This document shows positions 1-12,940 of a DNA stretch of 64,000 bases, piece by piece; position 1 is the stretch's first letter, and each line of letters opens with the position of its first letter. A program made the position numbers and the translations under genes. The notes under the pieces are model-generated. The model was not told the origin of the DNA and did no database searches. It saw nothing but the letters and a program-made list of their open reading frames with translations. Source of the stretch: Clytia hemisphaerica (Eukaryota > Cnidaria > Hydrozoa > Leptothecata > Clytiidae); the NCBI GenBank assembly GCA_902728285.1, contig CACVBU010000397.1:613223-677222 (forward strand), given 5' to 3'.

Positions 1-195
1 CCATCTTTGATCGAAGTTTTTTTTGAATTGGTACCCGTAAAGAATCCATTGCAGTGTTAAAAAACGTCTAATGGCGCTACATCATCAAAAGTTTTCGAGG
101 TAAAGTAGATCTAGCGCCCTCAATGCATTTACACCGCTATTGAGAAGTGCCGCCATTAGGGTACCACTTTTCAAAAAACTCCGATCAAAGATTTT
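1..195. repeat. MITE with about 35-bp terminal inverted repeats
   Basis: The stretch at 1-37 (ending TTGGTACCC) reappears inverted at about 157-197 (starting GGGTACCACTTTT). Both arms contain CTTTGATCG followed by a T run. The left end coincides with the window edge, so the true boundary and target duplication cannot be read. A lone right-arm-like sequence (CCACTTTTCTAAAAACTCCGATCAAA) lies near 59219-59244. Nothing coding is visible in 1-903, which would be intron 3 of CobW copy A. Confidence 0.6.
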
Positions 196-903
196 GCTTG
201 GCCAAGATTGAGAAACTTGGTCCAGGGTATATAAAGGTCAGTGGGAAGAAACTGTATTTAAAATTGAGTTTGTAAAACAAAAAGTAACGTTGGTGCTAGT
301 GAAAAAGCAATTTTTGTAAGAAAAATAATATTATAGCTTTACACTTGTAAACTTCGAAAATCTTTGAAAAACAGGGCAATCCGGCGCTAATTCCATTTTT
401 TAAGATAGAAAACACAATATAACTCTCCAAGTTGGCACACAACTTTGTTTCAATAATCATCAAACCTCATATGAACGTTTTGTTTTGAATGTTAGAAATA
501 AAGGTTGCTTTTGCATTTTGTGCCACAGCTAGGCTTATACGGGTCACTTCATGTTGCCCTTTCAGCAGACCAAAAATTTACGCTGTCACATCAAGTTTTT
601 CAGATTTCACGCCATCATACAAACTGCTTGTCTGTACACAAACGCAGTATCTACGGCTTATTTCAAATTTCATTGCCGTAAAGGGTCTGTTGTCATTGTC
701 TTTTTTCATTTGAGATTTTTCAAACCGACCGCTGCGATGGAGCGTTGGCGGGAGAGGGGAGACGATGAGAGACGTGTTGCTATTTGTAAATCATACTTCA
801 TCGCAATTTTTTTATCAAACAGAGTGCACAATGTGCACAGAGTGTACTACGTAGCGATAAACGTGAGAGACAAACTGTTGGTAAATCTAAATCAACTATA
901 TAC

Positions 904-3337
904 CTTGTTGCAGAACAAATGACTGCATCCTCGTCCATGGCCTCTTTGCTATACAAATTAGTATTCAAAATCTCTCTCACATCAATCGTGCTTTGAAATG
1001 TGGTCAAAATCTTTGCTCTTGGATTCAATAACTTTATCTTAGCCATGATGTCAGCTTTTTGATGTTCGTTGACCAAGTCTTGTTTATTGAGAATAACAAC
1101 ATTGGAATATTCCACTTGTTCCATCAGCAATTCTGATATTGTTCCTAGAAAATTAAGAATGTTATAAGAAATATTACATTGGGAGTAAAGTTGACAGAAA
1201 ACCTTCCAATGACTTACCAGTGATATATGCGAATCGAATATTTTTCCATAATGGAGAAAATCATATCACTATCACATAAACGGCGATTCCTCTATTGATT
1301 TGTTAAGCGCTTTATACACGACAAAAACTTTGTTGGCAAAATCTTTAAAAAATTCCAGCAAGATTCGGTCTTGCAATTGACTGCTAATAGAGCAAGATTT
1401 CCTTTAAAAAAACGACGACACAGGATATCGTGAGCGTGACCCGAAAATCCTATCTAAGTACCACCTTTTTCAGGAAAATATCCCAACCCATCCTCTTCTT
1501 CGGATTTTCAGAGGTGTCATTTGGCCATTGACCTTTGTAAACTCTGGACAAAGCTATATTCACCACCTTTGTGTTCGGCGTTGTTTTGAAAGGACAGATA
1601 CACATATTCTTTTACATACTAGAAAGGCTAATTGTAATTTCTCACAGATTTCCCATAGGCCATTTCACAGTCGAAATGGATCATGGGTAATCAGGACTGA
1701 TTGCGCCTCCATTACGGCTTCCCGTTGGCTAGACGCAAAAATCTTTTTCTTGAAAATTTTTTTCAAAACTTTGGACCAATAGTAAGTCGTTATTAGCGCG
1801 CAGTGGTCCTGATTACCCATTACGCTTTGCGACTGTGAAATGGCCTATGAAAGTGTGCCCAGTTTTGAAGTCGACTAGTCCACCATGTTGTTTTCTATTT
1901 TACTTCAGATTTATGTAAAGCTCAGTGGTCATGACCCCTTAAAGAAAGGAGTTTGAGCTATGCTATTCATGTCACAAGTATCATAGTGTATGAATATAAA
2001 AATATCATTCTTACCAACCATGTCCCCATCCTCGTACATTTTCATACTTTCAAGATTATTGTAAAATTCAGCTGCATCAATAACAGTAACACATGTATCA
2101 AGCCTTGCAACTTCACCCAGCTCTGGTCCTTCTGGATGTTCCTCTTCATGGTCATGCTCATCTTCACAAAGATCGAAAAGTGGAGCAATTTGTGCAGGTT
2201 CCGAAACTCCTGATGCCTCGATCAACATGTAATCAAATATATTCTTTGATGCCAAAGACACAATCTGATCCACAAGATCACTTTGAAGAGTGCAGCAAAA
2301 ACAACCATTTTGCATTGCAATGACTTCGTCACTTTGAACAAGGGCTGACTGATCGATCAAACTTTTGTCAATATTCAGAGTTGCCATATCATTGACGATA
2401 ACAGCACATCTAAAGCCCTCTTCATTGTGTTTGGTCTCCAAGATGTGCTTAAGGAGGGTTGTTTTACCCGCTCCCAAAAAGCCACAGAGCAATGAAACGG
2501 GTAGAAGATCTTTTGGATCCGGCTGCTTCTAAAAATGAAAAGGAGTTATAAAATTTATCACTCGCGTGACTCAAGGCTCAATCTCAAAATTAGTATGTAC
2601 CTTACAAAACTCAAAATTTTACTGTGGTGTTCACCTTTGACATTGGGATTCTTCATTTGTCTTACAGAGGAATATTCAATGTTTTCCAATGACAAAAAAG
2701 CCAATCATAAAACAGAACAGAATCTAAAAAATTTCAATTTTCTAAGGCACTTATTTTGAGATTGAACCTTTAGTCATGTGGACGACGAATGACAATCAGA
2801 TATTTTTTTGCATTCGCTCCTTTATTAAGGAAGGATTAAATTCGGTTGAAACTCCGATCAGACTCGATATCCCTGGTGAAATCTAATAACACTATTATGC
2901 TGAAGCTATATTCTGATTCGAATTTCTAAACTTTGGGGTTTTTTAGCACGATATTCTTAAGGACGGTCTCCACTTGGGCGCGCTACGATCGCACCGTTTG
3001 GCTTCGATTCTATTTGCTTGGAAAAAGATTACGTCATTAAAATGTAGCGTGCGCTCGAAAAAAAAGTTGAATACATTTCAACTTTTTTCAACCGTTACGT
3101 CAGATCGCGCTCAATGGAATCGCTTCATTTTTCTTTTGACCAATAGCATGGAAGCTTTGCTCGAAAAAGTGCCCTCGCAGCGCACGCAAGTGGAATCCGG
3201 CCTTTAAAAGCATTGATTTGATCAGAAAGAAAGTATAGGAAGATAATAGCCTTTTTTGCTCACATTACCTTTTCTTGTTTTGACACGTTGCTTTTCAATG
3301 CATTTTTCGTGTTTTTCCGGCCAGCTTCCAAACCCAT
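904..3337 (-). CDS. CobW/COG0523 GTPase, copy A (5' part, runs off the left edge)
   Basis: This is a G3E-family GTPase of the CobW/COG0523 group, which includes metal (often zinc) chaperones that deliver metal to target proteins using GTP. Exons are 3269-3337, 2015-2528 and 904-1144; exon 4 is not in the window. The start is the ATG at 3337 (MGLEAGRKN), followed by GT-AG introns whose phases match copies B and C. Exon 2 has the P-loop GFLGAGKTT, the metal-binding CFCC motif, the EASG motif and an acidic/His stretch (EDEHDHEEEH). Exon 3 has the NKQD guanine-specificity motif and ends after SATR at a consensus GTATAT donor. The frame is open throughout the visible part. Exon 2 is nearly identical to copy B in its first and last thirds but matches copy C in the middle. 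The family assignment is firm; the substrate metal and partner are unknown. Confidence 0.85.
1656..1847. repeat. MITE, about 190 bp, TA target duplication
   Basis: The left arm TAGGCCATTTCACAGTCG at 1656 is inverted at the right as CGACTGTGAAATGGCCTA. The inner arms (GGGTAATCAGGAC / GTCCTGATTACCC) are also inverted. TA flanks both ends, as in Tc1/mariner-type MITEs. It lies in intron 2 of CobW copy A. Confidence 0.75.
2956..3209. repeat. MITE upstream of CobW copy A exon 2
   Basis: The left arm AAGGACGGTCTCCACTTG (about 2958) is inverted imperfectly near 3190-3207 (CAAGTGGAATCCGGCCTTT). The arms are about 30 bp and flanked by TTAA/TTTAA-like bases. It lies in intron 1 of copy A. The short ORF inside is not supported as a gene. 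Confidence 0.65.
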
Positions 3338-3978
3338 TTCTTATAACATATATTAAATATTCATGTTTTTACGTGTGTGTTGTTTTCTGAAAAGAATAAA
3401 ACAAGAGTTTAAATAACAATTCAAATTAATTTTATGTTTGATTCATAGTAATTTAATCAGTCAAAAATGACAAAATATATTCATTTGGCATGAAGTTTAC
3501 AAGAAAATCTCGGACAATGCGAATTCAAAATACAACTAAAGCCGGTAGAAGTCTATGACAAGGCTTGTAGTCTTTTTCAAATGCATCTTTGGTTTTTTTT
3601 TTAATTCTTGATTACATTTAGTATCCGACGAGGTAAATAGCAAGAGAGGATTTTATTCTAATGAGACATTGGTAGAAAGAAATATCAAAAAAGAATTAAA
3701 TCTGACACGATAAAAAAATGGTGTTATCCAAACTATGTACAAAATGTGTGAAAATTATCTTTACAAATCCCAAAGCATGTTTATCAAAGCTTTATCCAAG
3801 TGGTCCCTGAAATACAATGAAATAAATTGAATTACAAAGTGCTCAAGAAAATTCAAAGAAATTCGAGCCAAGAAACCACTACTGGCAAAAACTGGGATGG
3901 TTCCATGGAAAATATTACGTAATGAATATCATGAATAAAATAGTTTCAATTCCTTTTTTAACTAGAAACTTGTGTCGT

Positions 3979-4404
3979 CAGGGGGGGGGTACTATGTTAG
4001 TTTTTCTGACTGAAATGGACAGATAATTCAAACAAACTATCATTGATTAAGTCAGAGGCTTTTGTCTTTTGATTTTAATAACACACTTTTTGACCATTTC
4101 GGAAGTTTTGTCTTCACAAAAATCAAAAAGAGTAAAAAAAAGTTTCTCAATTAAAAAAAAAGTTTCTCAATTAAAAAAAAATATATTTGAAAAAAATCAA
4201 AATATTACAAAAGACTACTTTTTTTATTGAAAAAGGAGCAAAACTCTGTGAAAAAGTACCCAAATAGTACCCTGTACTTGCTAGAAGAGTGAAAAATACA
4301 CACCCCCACCCCTAAAGTAGTAACGGGTACTAACTTTTTTGAAATGCAAAAATAGACACCACCACCCGGCTATGGGTTAGTACCCTGCCTTTGTACCCCC
4401 CCTG
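3979..4404. repeat. MITE with CAGGGGGG termini and 7-bp target duplication
   Basis: The ends are CAGGGGGGGGG and CCCCCCCTG. The 7-mer GTGTCGT flanks the element exactly at 3972-3978 and 4405-4411. The interior (CTGACTGAAATGGACAG and about 250 following bases) is nearly identical to the copy at 51191-51789. This copy has lost part of its left arm. It lies between CobW copy A and copy B. Confidence 0.85.
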
Positions 4405-4621
4405 GTGTCGTTCAACCCTATTTCATCGAACACAACTTAATCCACCCTTGTATGCAGCCTATAGACGATGACTGATAGTGCCAAGCGCCAAGCTCCACAC
4501 TTCTCAATCAATAACTCATTGATACACAAGTTGTGAATGTTTAGTTAACCTACCCAGAAATCAATGTTTCTTGCTCTTATTTCTCTTGACTGGGATTTCT
4601 TTGTCAGGTTTAGTTTCTTCT

Positions 4622-7600
4622 TTATTCATTATCGAGGTCTTTTTTGCTCTTCTTTCTCTTGGCTGGGATTTCTTTTTTCTTTTCTTCATCATCATTATTC
4701 TCCGCATCTTTCTTGACCTTTCGCTTTTTACCGGCAGCCGTCGTCTTTTCTGAGCTCTTCTCGTCCATTTCACTATATTAAATGATAAAACAGGTTAAAA
4801 AAAACTGAATAGACCGATTCGGCAAAATCCAGATAGGGACTACTAAAAACCAAATCTCAAGAAAACTGCCTGTCCCTTGACATAATTTTCATTGACGAAA
4901 TAAAAACAAACAAAAACTATGCGCAGGTCGAAACGGGAATACTAAAAGCCTTAGAGCCAAAATATCGTCTCGTGGAAAATTATCCTCTAACTTTTGTCCT
5001 CACAAAAAATAATCAAATAACCAAAATCTGACTGCAAAATATTGTGCTATTTTTTCCATCCCCAATGAATTTTCTGATTTGAAAACAATGGAATACAAAT
5101 CCCAGCAATAAAAAACATGCTCCGTCACATTCGAGGGTTTATAGTTATGCACGTTTGTGCATAAAAACCATAAAGAATGAATGAGCCAATCTCGAGAAAA
5201 GCTAATAACTGAGTAATTGGTAGTGATTGTGTGCTTATAAAAAAATGTTGAATTTGGCCCATTTTTCTATAAAAACACGTCTTTGTGCAACTCACTCACT
5301 CACTAACTAGGAGTTGATAGGAACTCCAGGTAGGTCCGCAAAAGACAAATGGCAAATTTTACAAAAAGTATACCTTTTCTCTTCATCTTCGTTTTCAGTC
5401 TCCTCATCATCAGTTCCCTCTCCATCTTCTTCTTCGTCCTCTTCACTGTCCTCTGCAAACAAACAAAATGAAAGAACAATTTTATACTATTCCTATTCAT
5501 TATATGCACCCACTGCAATGTCTTCGACATCACACCATAGACCCAACAGCTGATTGGTTGTAGCTAACTATAGATTTTTGGTAAACATTCTTGAGGAATA
5601 AAAGTTTACTTCGTGTCAACCGAAAATTACGTGAAATTCTGTTATGCAAAAATACCACACATTCTGAAGATTCTTTTAAGTCCCTTGGAGAATGAAGGAA
5701 TTTCGCCAAAATGAGTCCCAACGACTAAAGTCAGTTCCGTAAAAAACCGAATCGAACAGCACTGCAATGACTCCAGTTCTTGTCTACTTGGGGGTCGGGG
5801 ATCATTATAAAGCTATTTCATCACGACTCTCTCAGCCTCTTTATAGGGAGCCAATATTTACTAAGGGAGTCGATATTTCCTAGGAAATCTCTACTCTAGG
5901 GGAGTCATTATTTTCTAGTTTATTCTTAACTGGGGAGGCCGACATTTACAAGGAGTTAAAATAATCCGCTACATCGGTTTCCCTTAGACTTTTTACTTTA
6001 GGACAAAAATAATTGAAGGAGGGGGTTCCTTTTGACTACAAAGATAGTGGTATTAAAAGGAAAAACAGCAGTTGATCCGCCAACAAAGTCACCAAAGAAA
6101 CAGCTAGAAGAATGATTTTTTATAAATTAAAAACAAAAATGTCACCTTCTTCATCCTCTACTAAGAACAATCTCAACGGAGCATCTTCGCCAAACTGTTC
6201 CAACCATTTCTCCGGTCCTAGCTTCATTTCATCGTCAGTCAAAAGACATTCATCTAATATTTTTTGTATGGTTTGATATTTCAAAGTCATTCCGATGAAA
6301 ACTAATTCTTGACGGCGATCACCGTATTCGTATTCTTCACCTTCTCGTTCGTCATATCTTTCAGAACTCTTTCTTCTCCTTCTTCCCCTTCCCACTGGTC
6401 ACGACAATCAACCATCCAATTCCCTTCTGCTTCTACCCTATTATAGAATGAAAAACAGAATAAAATCTTTTGTTTGAACCGAAAACACCTACCTAGCTTT
6501 TGAGCGTACTGGGTTGTTGGAGATGACCAGGAAGAACAGACGTCAAAATGTCTGAAGTCGTTACACTCATAGAAAAGAATTTCCTTGTAAATTTATCAGA
6601 AACAAAAAAATTCTGATAATTCCTCTGATAGGTGTATTTGTTCGTTCTATATTTGCTAACTTGAACTTTTCTAATTGGGAGGGGCCTAACGAAATTTATT
6701 GATAAATTTTGAAATATTTATCCAATTGACTTGAGATCTTGCAAGTGGGCAACAAATATGAATATGAATTAGCATCTTTAATGAAAATTTCGTAACCACC
6801 ACCTGATGACGTCATCATTTATTGAAAATAGCAAAAATAGGACCCCCTCTAGCTTTTTCTCACTTTAAACTTTTTTTGCCACCTGTTGGTATGGTGTATT
6901 TTACAGAGTGGCCCAAAATTACCCTTTTTTGCCTAAACAGCCCTAGGATACTGTATCTAGTGAGTGGAAAATGCCATTGAAATTTTGACAAGTGTTAGGT
7001 ATTAATGATACAAGCTTGCACCCAAAACTTTAGCAAAATCGGGTGAGTGGTTATGCCGAAAGTGATCATTTTAGGTAAAAAACCGACCGGTCTGTAAAAT
7101 ACCACACTGTCTTAGATGGTCAATATCTATCACTGGTGAAAATTTCAAGTCAAAAGCTCCTGCAGTTCATGAGTTCCCGCAAGTGGTCAGCATGTATTTT
7201 ACAGACCAGTCTGCAAATTCCCTAATACTCATGGAAACGAACTTTTCCTGTTAATAGTCTCTATTATTTGACAAATCAGCCTTTATGAACAAATTTCCGT
7301 CAAATCGAACAAGTCAATCAGTCAATACATGATTTTGGTCAAGTTTGGTCTGTTCTGTAAAATACTAACTAGAAAGGTGGCCGAACCAAAATTTTGCAAA
7401 TCATCTTCAATTATCCATATCTACCACTGGTCAAAGTTTCAAGGTCATAGCACTTGTCAATCTTGAGATTTAAAGGCCCCCTGGAGCCCCTCCCCAAGAT
7501 TCAAAGTAAAGATTCATGGTTCTTAATAATATTATGAAAATATTTAAGAGAATTGATGAACTTACCTCACAACATTTCCAGCTTGTTGAAAACCACCCAA

Positions 7601-10600
7601 GATTTCATGGGAAGTTGCAAGCCACATGAAGCCTTTGGCACGTAATAGTTCACCAATTTTTTTAACTCTACGTTTTTGTTTATTTGCTGCTTTCTTTTGC
7701 AACTCATCCAACTCATTTTCTTCTTCTTCGTATCTCATGATGAAGAACGGTTCGAAAAATAATCCACAAAGTCGTCCTGAATGAAATGGCCTTCTTGACC
7801 GATAAACAAAGGAAGTGATCCCAAAGCGTTCTTCGTGCCTGGTTAGTTGTTTCTGACCAGCAATTTTGTCCACCACTCCAAGAAATAGTTGTGATTTTCC
7901 GGAATCAATAATTTGCTTGTTCTCAGCCTTTTTACTTTTACAACATTTCTTTTTACCCGATTCAACAGATTTAACGCAACATTCTGGTTCAACCTCATTC
8001 GATTCTGCTTTAATTCTAAAAAAATATGTAAAATGTCCAAAAAACTCCAATCTAAAACCTGACGACCTCTCCAAAATAAAAGCGAGTCTCAATCGCAAAA
8101 GGGAAAAGTTTTCACAATACTCATTCGAAAGATCAGCAAAATTTTCTAGTGAAATCAGATCCTATTGGGAAATTAGGGACAGTTCTAAGATTGGGAATTT
8201 CAATACGTCTTCTCAAAATAATTGGTCAGCCTAAGCTGAGCATTCAAATAGGTAAAATTTTCCAGTTCCACCATAAGACGGCAAAAAAAAAATCCGATTT
8301 TCCGATCCGATTTCTAAACTTTCTTCCGATCGGGTTAACTTTTTGGGTACTTTTAGCGTGCGTTGTTTTTACAGATCATAATGTAGTTTCAAGATGGCGG
8401 CTCAAGCGATAGTCAGATGGATGGAGAGAGTTATATCGGATCACCCAAAGTTACCTTCATTTTTTTATTTTTCATTTTTTTATTTTTTTATCCACGGATC
8501 GCTGATAGTCACCTTTCCGGGGGTTTTGTTGTTTGGAATTGATTAACTAACAGTTAGGTAGGGTCAGGGTTGCTAGTAACGGCTTGTCACTGTGCCGGGT
8601 GCATACTCGGCGCCTTGTGGTGGTGGTTCGAATCCCACTCGGTGTGAAAATTAGGTTGGTCGAAATTGATGGACAAATGATTGACAGGTATGAAAACTCA
8701 GTCAGAAATGAGAAACTAAGTCTCAGAACCTCAGAAACTCAGACAGTCAGAGAAGAGAGAGACAGGATCAGAGATAAGAAAATAAAAAAAAAACATGAGG
8801 GTACTTTGGGTGATCCGATGTAACTCTTTCCCAGATGGATTCCTAGTCAGGTCAGTGTTGTACCAAAGTATTTCCAGTGTAAATCTGTTGCAACTTCAAT
8901 TTCTGTCATTTATTTAACTCGGCAAATCAAACACGTGATTTTCATCAAGGGGATTCTTTTTCTACATCCTTTAAAGGTTTAAAGCCGTTTGCTCAAGTTT
9001 TTGTTTATGTTGAATTTTCTGATACTTTTTATTGCTGCTTTTTTTTATTAGTTTTTGCAATAAAAACATATTTTTCTTGTTTGCCTCTAGAGGGGGGTTG
9101 ATGGTGTTGTAATGTTATTGGAATTGATAAAGTTTACAAAAGTACAGCTATATACTGTATAAATTTTATATAAAGACTGGATGCAATCGTGCTTTTTTGG
9201 ACTTGGACGTGTTTGTGATAAAGGCGAATTGCAAAAAACTGTTTGGTTCCCGTCATTTCTACTTTAAAAAGTGGGAGTCGTTTGGCCGGTCGGTCGAAAA
9301 TATTCTTCTGTTGAGAAGCAGCTATACATCTCGTTAAAAGGGAATTCGTGTGGACTGATCCGAATTTTAAAATTGAGAAACTGGTGTTTTCGGTTTACGC
9401 TCCATTAGCATGCGGCTCTTTACTTCGATTTGAAAACTTGTAAACACAGAGCGTGCAGAGGTCGACAGTGGAAGTCCAGCAAAGCAGCGGAAAAGCTTTC
9501 CGACTTTCCAGCTCTACCTGCTGACCGTAATTCAGATGATGGGAACCAAATGATGACATCACTTCTCCTATTATTGGACTTGCAAAATTATGACAAATGG
9601 TCTTTGGAATTTGATCATTTATATTAATATTAATATATACAGTTCTTGTTGAAATTGATCAGGAATTTTTCACGCAGAGTTCCGGACGCAGAGTGTTTTT
9701 CTAGCCTTTTCTAACCTTGGGCACATTTGATTTGAATGATGGAATGGAATATGGCGGATAACAGTTTATAGATATCTCTTATCAGACTTGCAGAAAGCGG
9801 GCTGCAGTCAAGTTACACAACATGCACACTCTCGTCACAACTTGCACAGCCATAACAAACAGATCAATCTGGTCTTCATTTAACATTGTTTTATAGTTTA
9901 AAAAACACTGCCAGTGCTTGGCACAGAAGAGAGGACTCCCAGTTGAAATTAACTGCTACACCGCTGCCCTGTTGAATTTATTTATTATGGTTGTGTGTTT
10001 ATTCCGTCAAGGCGATAAATCATTCCCCCAAATTCATAGACCAATCAAAAGCGAGTTTAAAGCAAAACGGGGGAAAAATGAGCTTCCCCGCATAGTTATG
10101 AATTTTAAGTTTTGCTTTCGATTATCATTTGCGACCAGCAAGGTCTTCAAGATGGTTGTGTGCATGTTGTGTAACTTGACGGTACTAAACTACAAAATTT
10201 ATTTACCCAGACTGGAGGGGCCATCCATATAGTACGTACACAGTGAAGGGAGGAGAGGGGGTTTAGCAAAAGCGTACATCTATTGTTTAAACAAAGTAAT
10301 TTCTATTGTTCTCTGCGTACAAGGGGGAGGGGGTGTCAAATATTTGGAAAATCTTTGCGTACGTACTATATGGACAATGCTAAAAAGAAGTATACTTTGA
10401 GCTTCTCGTGGGGGGGGGGGTGGAAGAGCTTTCAGGCTTGTTTTACATAATTTTAAATCAAGTTATCAAATGTTTCACATTTTGTACATTATTCAACATA
10501 TTTAGTCTACTCTGTTTCAGTGCATGTCTTACATCTGTTAACCCACTTATTAAAGCTATCTAGCTTAGCTCTATTGGCTGACCTTCCAGCCTCGGCTGGT

Positions 10601-12388
10601 TTATTGTGTTTAGTTCTAAAAGTAAAATATTCTTCTTCAAAAAAGTTTTACAATACCCAAACACATTAATACTATAAGATGGTAGTGTTACGAGTTTGAG
10701 AAATTCTCGTTCAAAATGGTAAGATCTTGCCTCCTTCTTCATAAGAGATGCTTCCCTGATGCTAAGATATAAAAGATAAGAGATATGTTACCTGGTTGCA
10801 GAGCACATCACTGAGTCTTCATCCATCTCCACTTTGTTGTACAAATTTGTATTTAATATCTCCTTGACATCTACTTTACTTTGAAGTGAAGAGGGCACCT
10901 TCGCTCTTGGATTTAAAATTTTAATTCGGTCTAGAATATCAGCTCTTTGCTTATCATTTATGAGATCTTGTTTATTGAGGATGACAACATTGGAATACTC
11001 CACTTGTTCCATCAAAAGTTCTGAAATCGTTCCTAAAATTGAAAGATGGTATATTATTCTATCTACATGGCCAAGACACAAAATTCCAAATTCAAAAATT
11101 AAGTTTGCAAAAAACATAGCTCTTTATTATTACACCAACCATCGTCCCCCCCCACCTTGACTGCCATTGCAAGTATGCTACTCGCATAGATACGTTAATA
11201 AGATATCTGTGGCATAAATCAGTGAAACCTACCAACCATGTCCCCTTCCTCGTACATTTTCATGCTTTCAAGATTATTGTAAAATTCAGCTGCATCAATA
11301 ACAGTAACACATGTATCAAGCCTTGCAACTTCACCCAGCTCTGGTCCTTCTGGATGTTCCTCTTCATGGTCATGCTCATCTTCACAAAGATCAAAAAGTG
11401 GAGCGATTTGGGCTGGTTCCGAAACTCCTGATGCCTCGATCAACATGTAATCAAATATATTCTTTTGTGCCAAAGAGACAATTTGATCCACAAGGTCATT
11501 TTGAAGAGTGCAGCAAAAACAACCATTTTGCATTGCAATGACTTCGTCACTTTGAACAAGGGCTGACTGATCGATCAAACTTTTGTCGATATTCAGAGTT
11601 GCCATATCATTGACGATAACAGCACATCTAAAGCCCTCTTCATTGTGTTTGGTTTCCAAGATGTGCTTAAGAAGGGTTGTTTTACCCGCTCCCAGAAAGC
11701 CACAGAGCAATGAAACGGGTAAAAGATCTTTTGGATCCGGCTGCTTCTATAGTTGAAATATGGTATATAATTGGATAAGACTCTCATGATCCTATTGCTA
11801 AAAATAATTTTTAAATAATATGTTATCCAGTGCTTTCATTGCATTGTTTTATCTTGTGATAATTATTTGACAGGAAAACTTTTGGGTGAATTGGGCTAGC
11901 GTTTATCTATTTGTCTAGTACAATCGGCGCCAAAATATATTGACACTTTTGGGTATTTCAACGTTTTCAGAATTTAAAGATCGAGCGAGAATTGCAGTTT
12001 CAGTACTTCCACTTTGTTTCATTGGATTTGTCGATTTGGGAGGGATTAAGTGGCTTCCAGGCTATATTCTCAGCCTTATTGGAACATTTTTGAGCTTTTA
12101 GATCCTGAGATCCTAAGGTCCTAACTCTTAAGTCTCATGTTAAAATTCAGAGTTAAAACTCTACTTTCAAATCGTACTTTAAAGCACTTAAAAAATTACT
12201 TGCGGTTTTCAAATTTGGGGGAATTCCCCTTTTGTGCCAAATATTACGGTGGGGATTGTAGATGGATAATAAAAAATAAAGTAAAAAACAAAAGCAGTTT
12301 ATAAACGAACCTTGGTAATTTTGGCAACCTCCTTGACATCATCTTTTAATGCAGCTTTGACATTCTTTTGATCAACTTCTACACCCAT
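4622..12388 (-). CDS. CobW/COG0523 GTPase, copy B (7 exons, 1-base frameshift in exon 5)
   Basis: Paralog of copies A and C. Exons: 12311-12388 (ATG, MGVEVDQKN), 11233-11746, 10792-11032, 7566-8015, 6146-6437, 5374-5452 and 4622-4772. Splice sites are GT-AG and phases agree. Exons 2-3 carry GFLGAGKTT, CFCC, EASG and NKQD; exons 4-5 carry the CobW C-terminal domain with an extra CC...CC cysteine cluster at its start. The exon sum is 1805 nt, one short of a multiple of three. Alignment with copy C places a missing base at 6350/6351, in the codon after KDM. Before it the frame reads VEAEGNWMVDCRDQWEG; after it the conserved RQELVFIG frame resumes. Copy C lacks exons 6-7, which encode an acidic stretch and a KKRKVKK basic tail resembling a nuclear localisation signal. 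The base loss may be real pseudogenisation or an assembly error. Confidence 0.75.
6438..7565. other. Intron 4 of CobW copy B, no recognised feature
   Basis: 1.1 kb of AT-rich sequence. I see no ORF, structured RNA or clear terminal repeats, only several short near-repeats of the type GTAAAATAC near 6890-7370. Confidence 0.5.
8423..8831. repeat. MITE with 9-bp target duplication and a tRNA-like B box
   Basis: The termini GGAGAGAGTTATATCGG and CCGATGTAACTCTTTCC are inverted, with arms of about 45 bp (GGATCACCCAAAGT shared). The 9-mer CAGATGGAT flanks it at 8414-8422 and 8832-8840. Inside, near 8626-8642, is GTGGTTCGAATCCCAC, a match to the tRNA T-arm/RNA polymerase III B box. No clear A box or cloverleaf was found. 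It lies in intron 3 of CobW copy B. Confidence 0.85.
9799..10186. repeat. Inverted repeat pair (23-bp arms)
   Basis: GTCAAGTTACACAACATGCA near 9807-9829 is repeated inverted near 10157-10180. The ends of the element are not resolved. It lies in intron 3 of CobW copy B. Confidence 0.5.
10218..10378. repeat. MITE with ATAGTACGTAC inverted ends
   Basis: The left arm GGCCATCCATATAGTACGT is inverted as ACGTACTATATGGACAATGC at the right. A second, longer family member is at 52388-52738. It lies in intron 3 of CobW copy B. Confidence 0.7.
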
Positions 12389-12940
12389 GTTTGATAAAGC
12401 ACAATTGTTTTTCTTTGCTATTTTTAAATCTCTTTATTTTTTTATCCTAAGAAATATGTAAACAAACAGGTGAATACAGTTGTGAATGCTTGTTTAAAAT
12501 GCATTGTTGAAGAAAATAAAATCAAGAAAATAAGATGTAACAGGATCTAACAAAGTAAATTGCCATCCATCAATAGATTCATAATCCAAATCAATGCCAA
12601 ATTTTGTGAATTTTCTTCTTCTTCAGATTTTGGTCAATTTCAGTTCAGTATAACAAACCCATCAGACATTTTTCTTTCTTTTTTGTATTACTACACATAA
12701 TCTATTGACTAATCTCATTGACTCTAAAAAAACTATAAACCAAAATAAATATATTTAGATAGAAAATCAATGCCAAATTATACTTATAAATAAAGCTGGT
12801 CAAATATAAAACTTTTTTAACGAATCCTTCATTCAAATCAATTCTAGTAAGTATTATGAAAGTTTCCAAGTCATATGTTATGACCAAATGTCTATTCAAT
12901 TCATTATTAACCTTTTCAGTTTCATTCAATATTTAACAAC

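Noticed and set aside
551..922. Plus-strand ORF of 123 codons near the left edge
   Set aside because: It overlaps CobW copy A exon 3 on the other strand and has no protein-like composition.
4561..4773. ORF of 70 codons starting MKWTRRAQKRR
   Set aside because: It is an out-of-frame reading of the last exon of CobW copy B; only its final part is of interest as an out-of-phase duplicate.
8584..8640. Free-standing tRNA gene
   Set aside because: The B box is good, but no acceptor stem, A box or cloverleaf could be drawn, and it lies inside a MITE.
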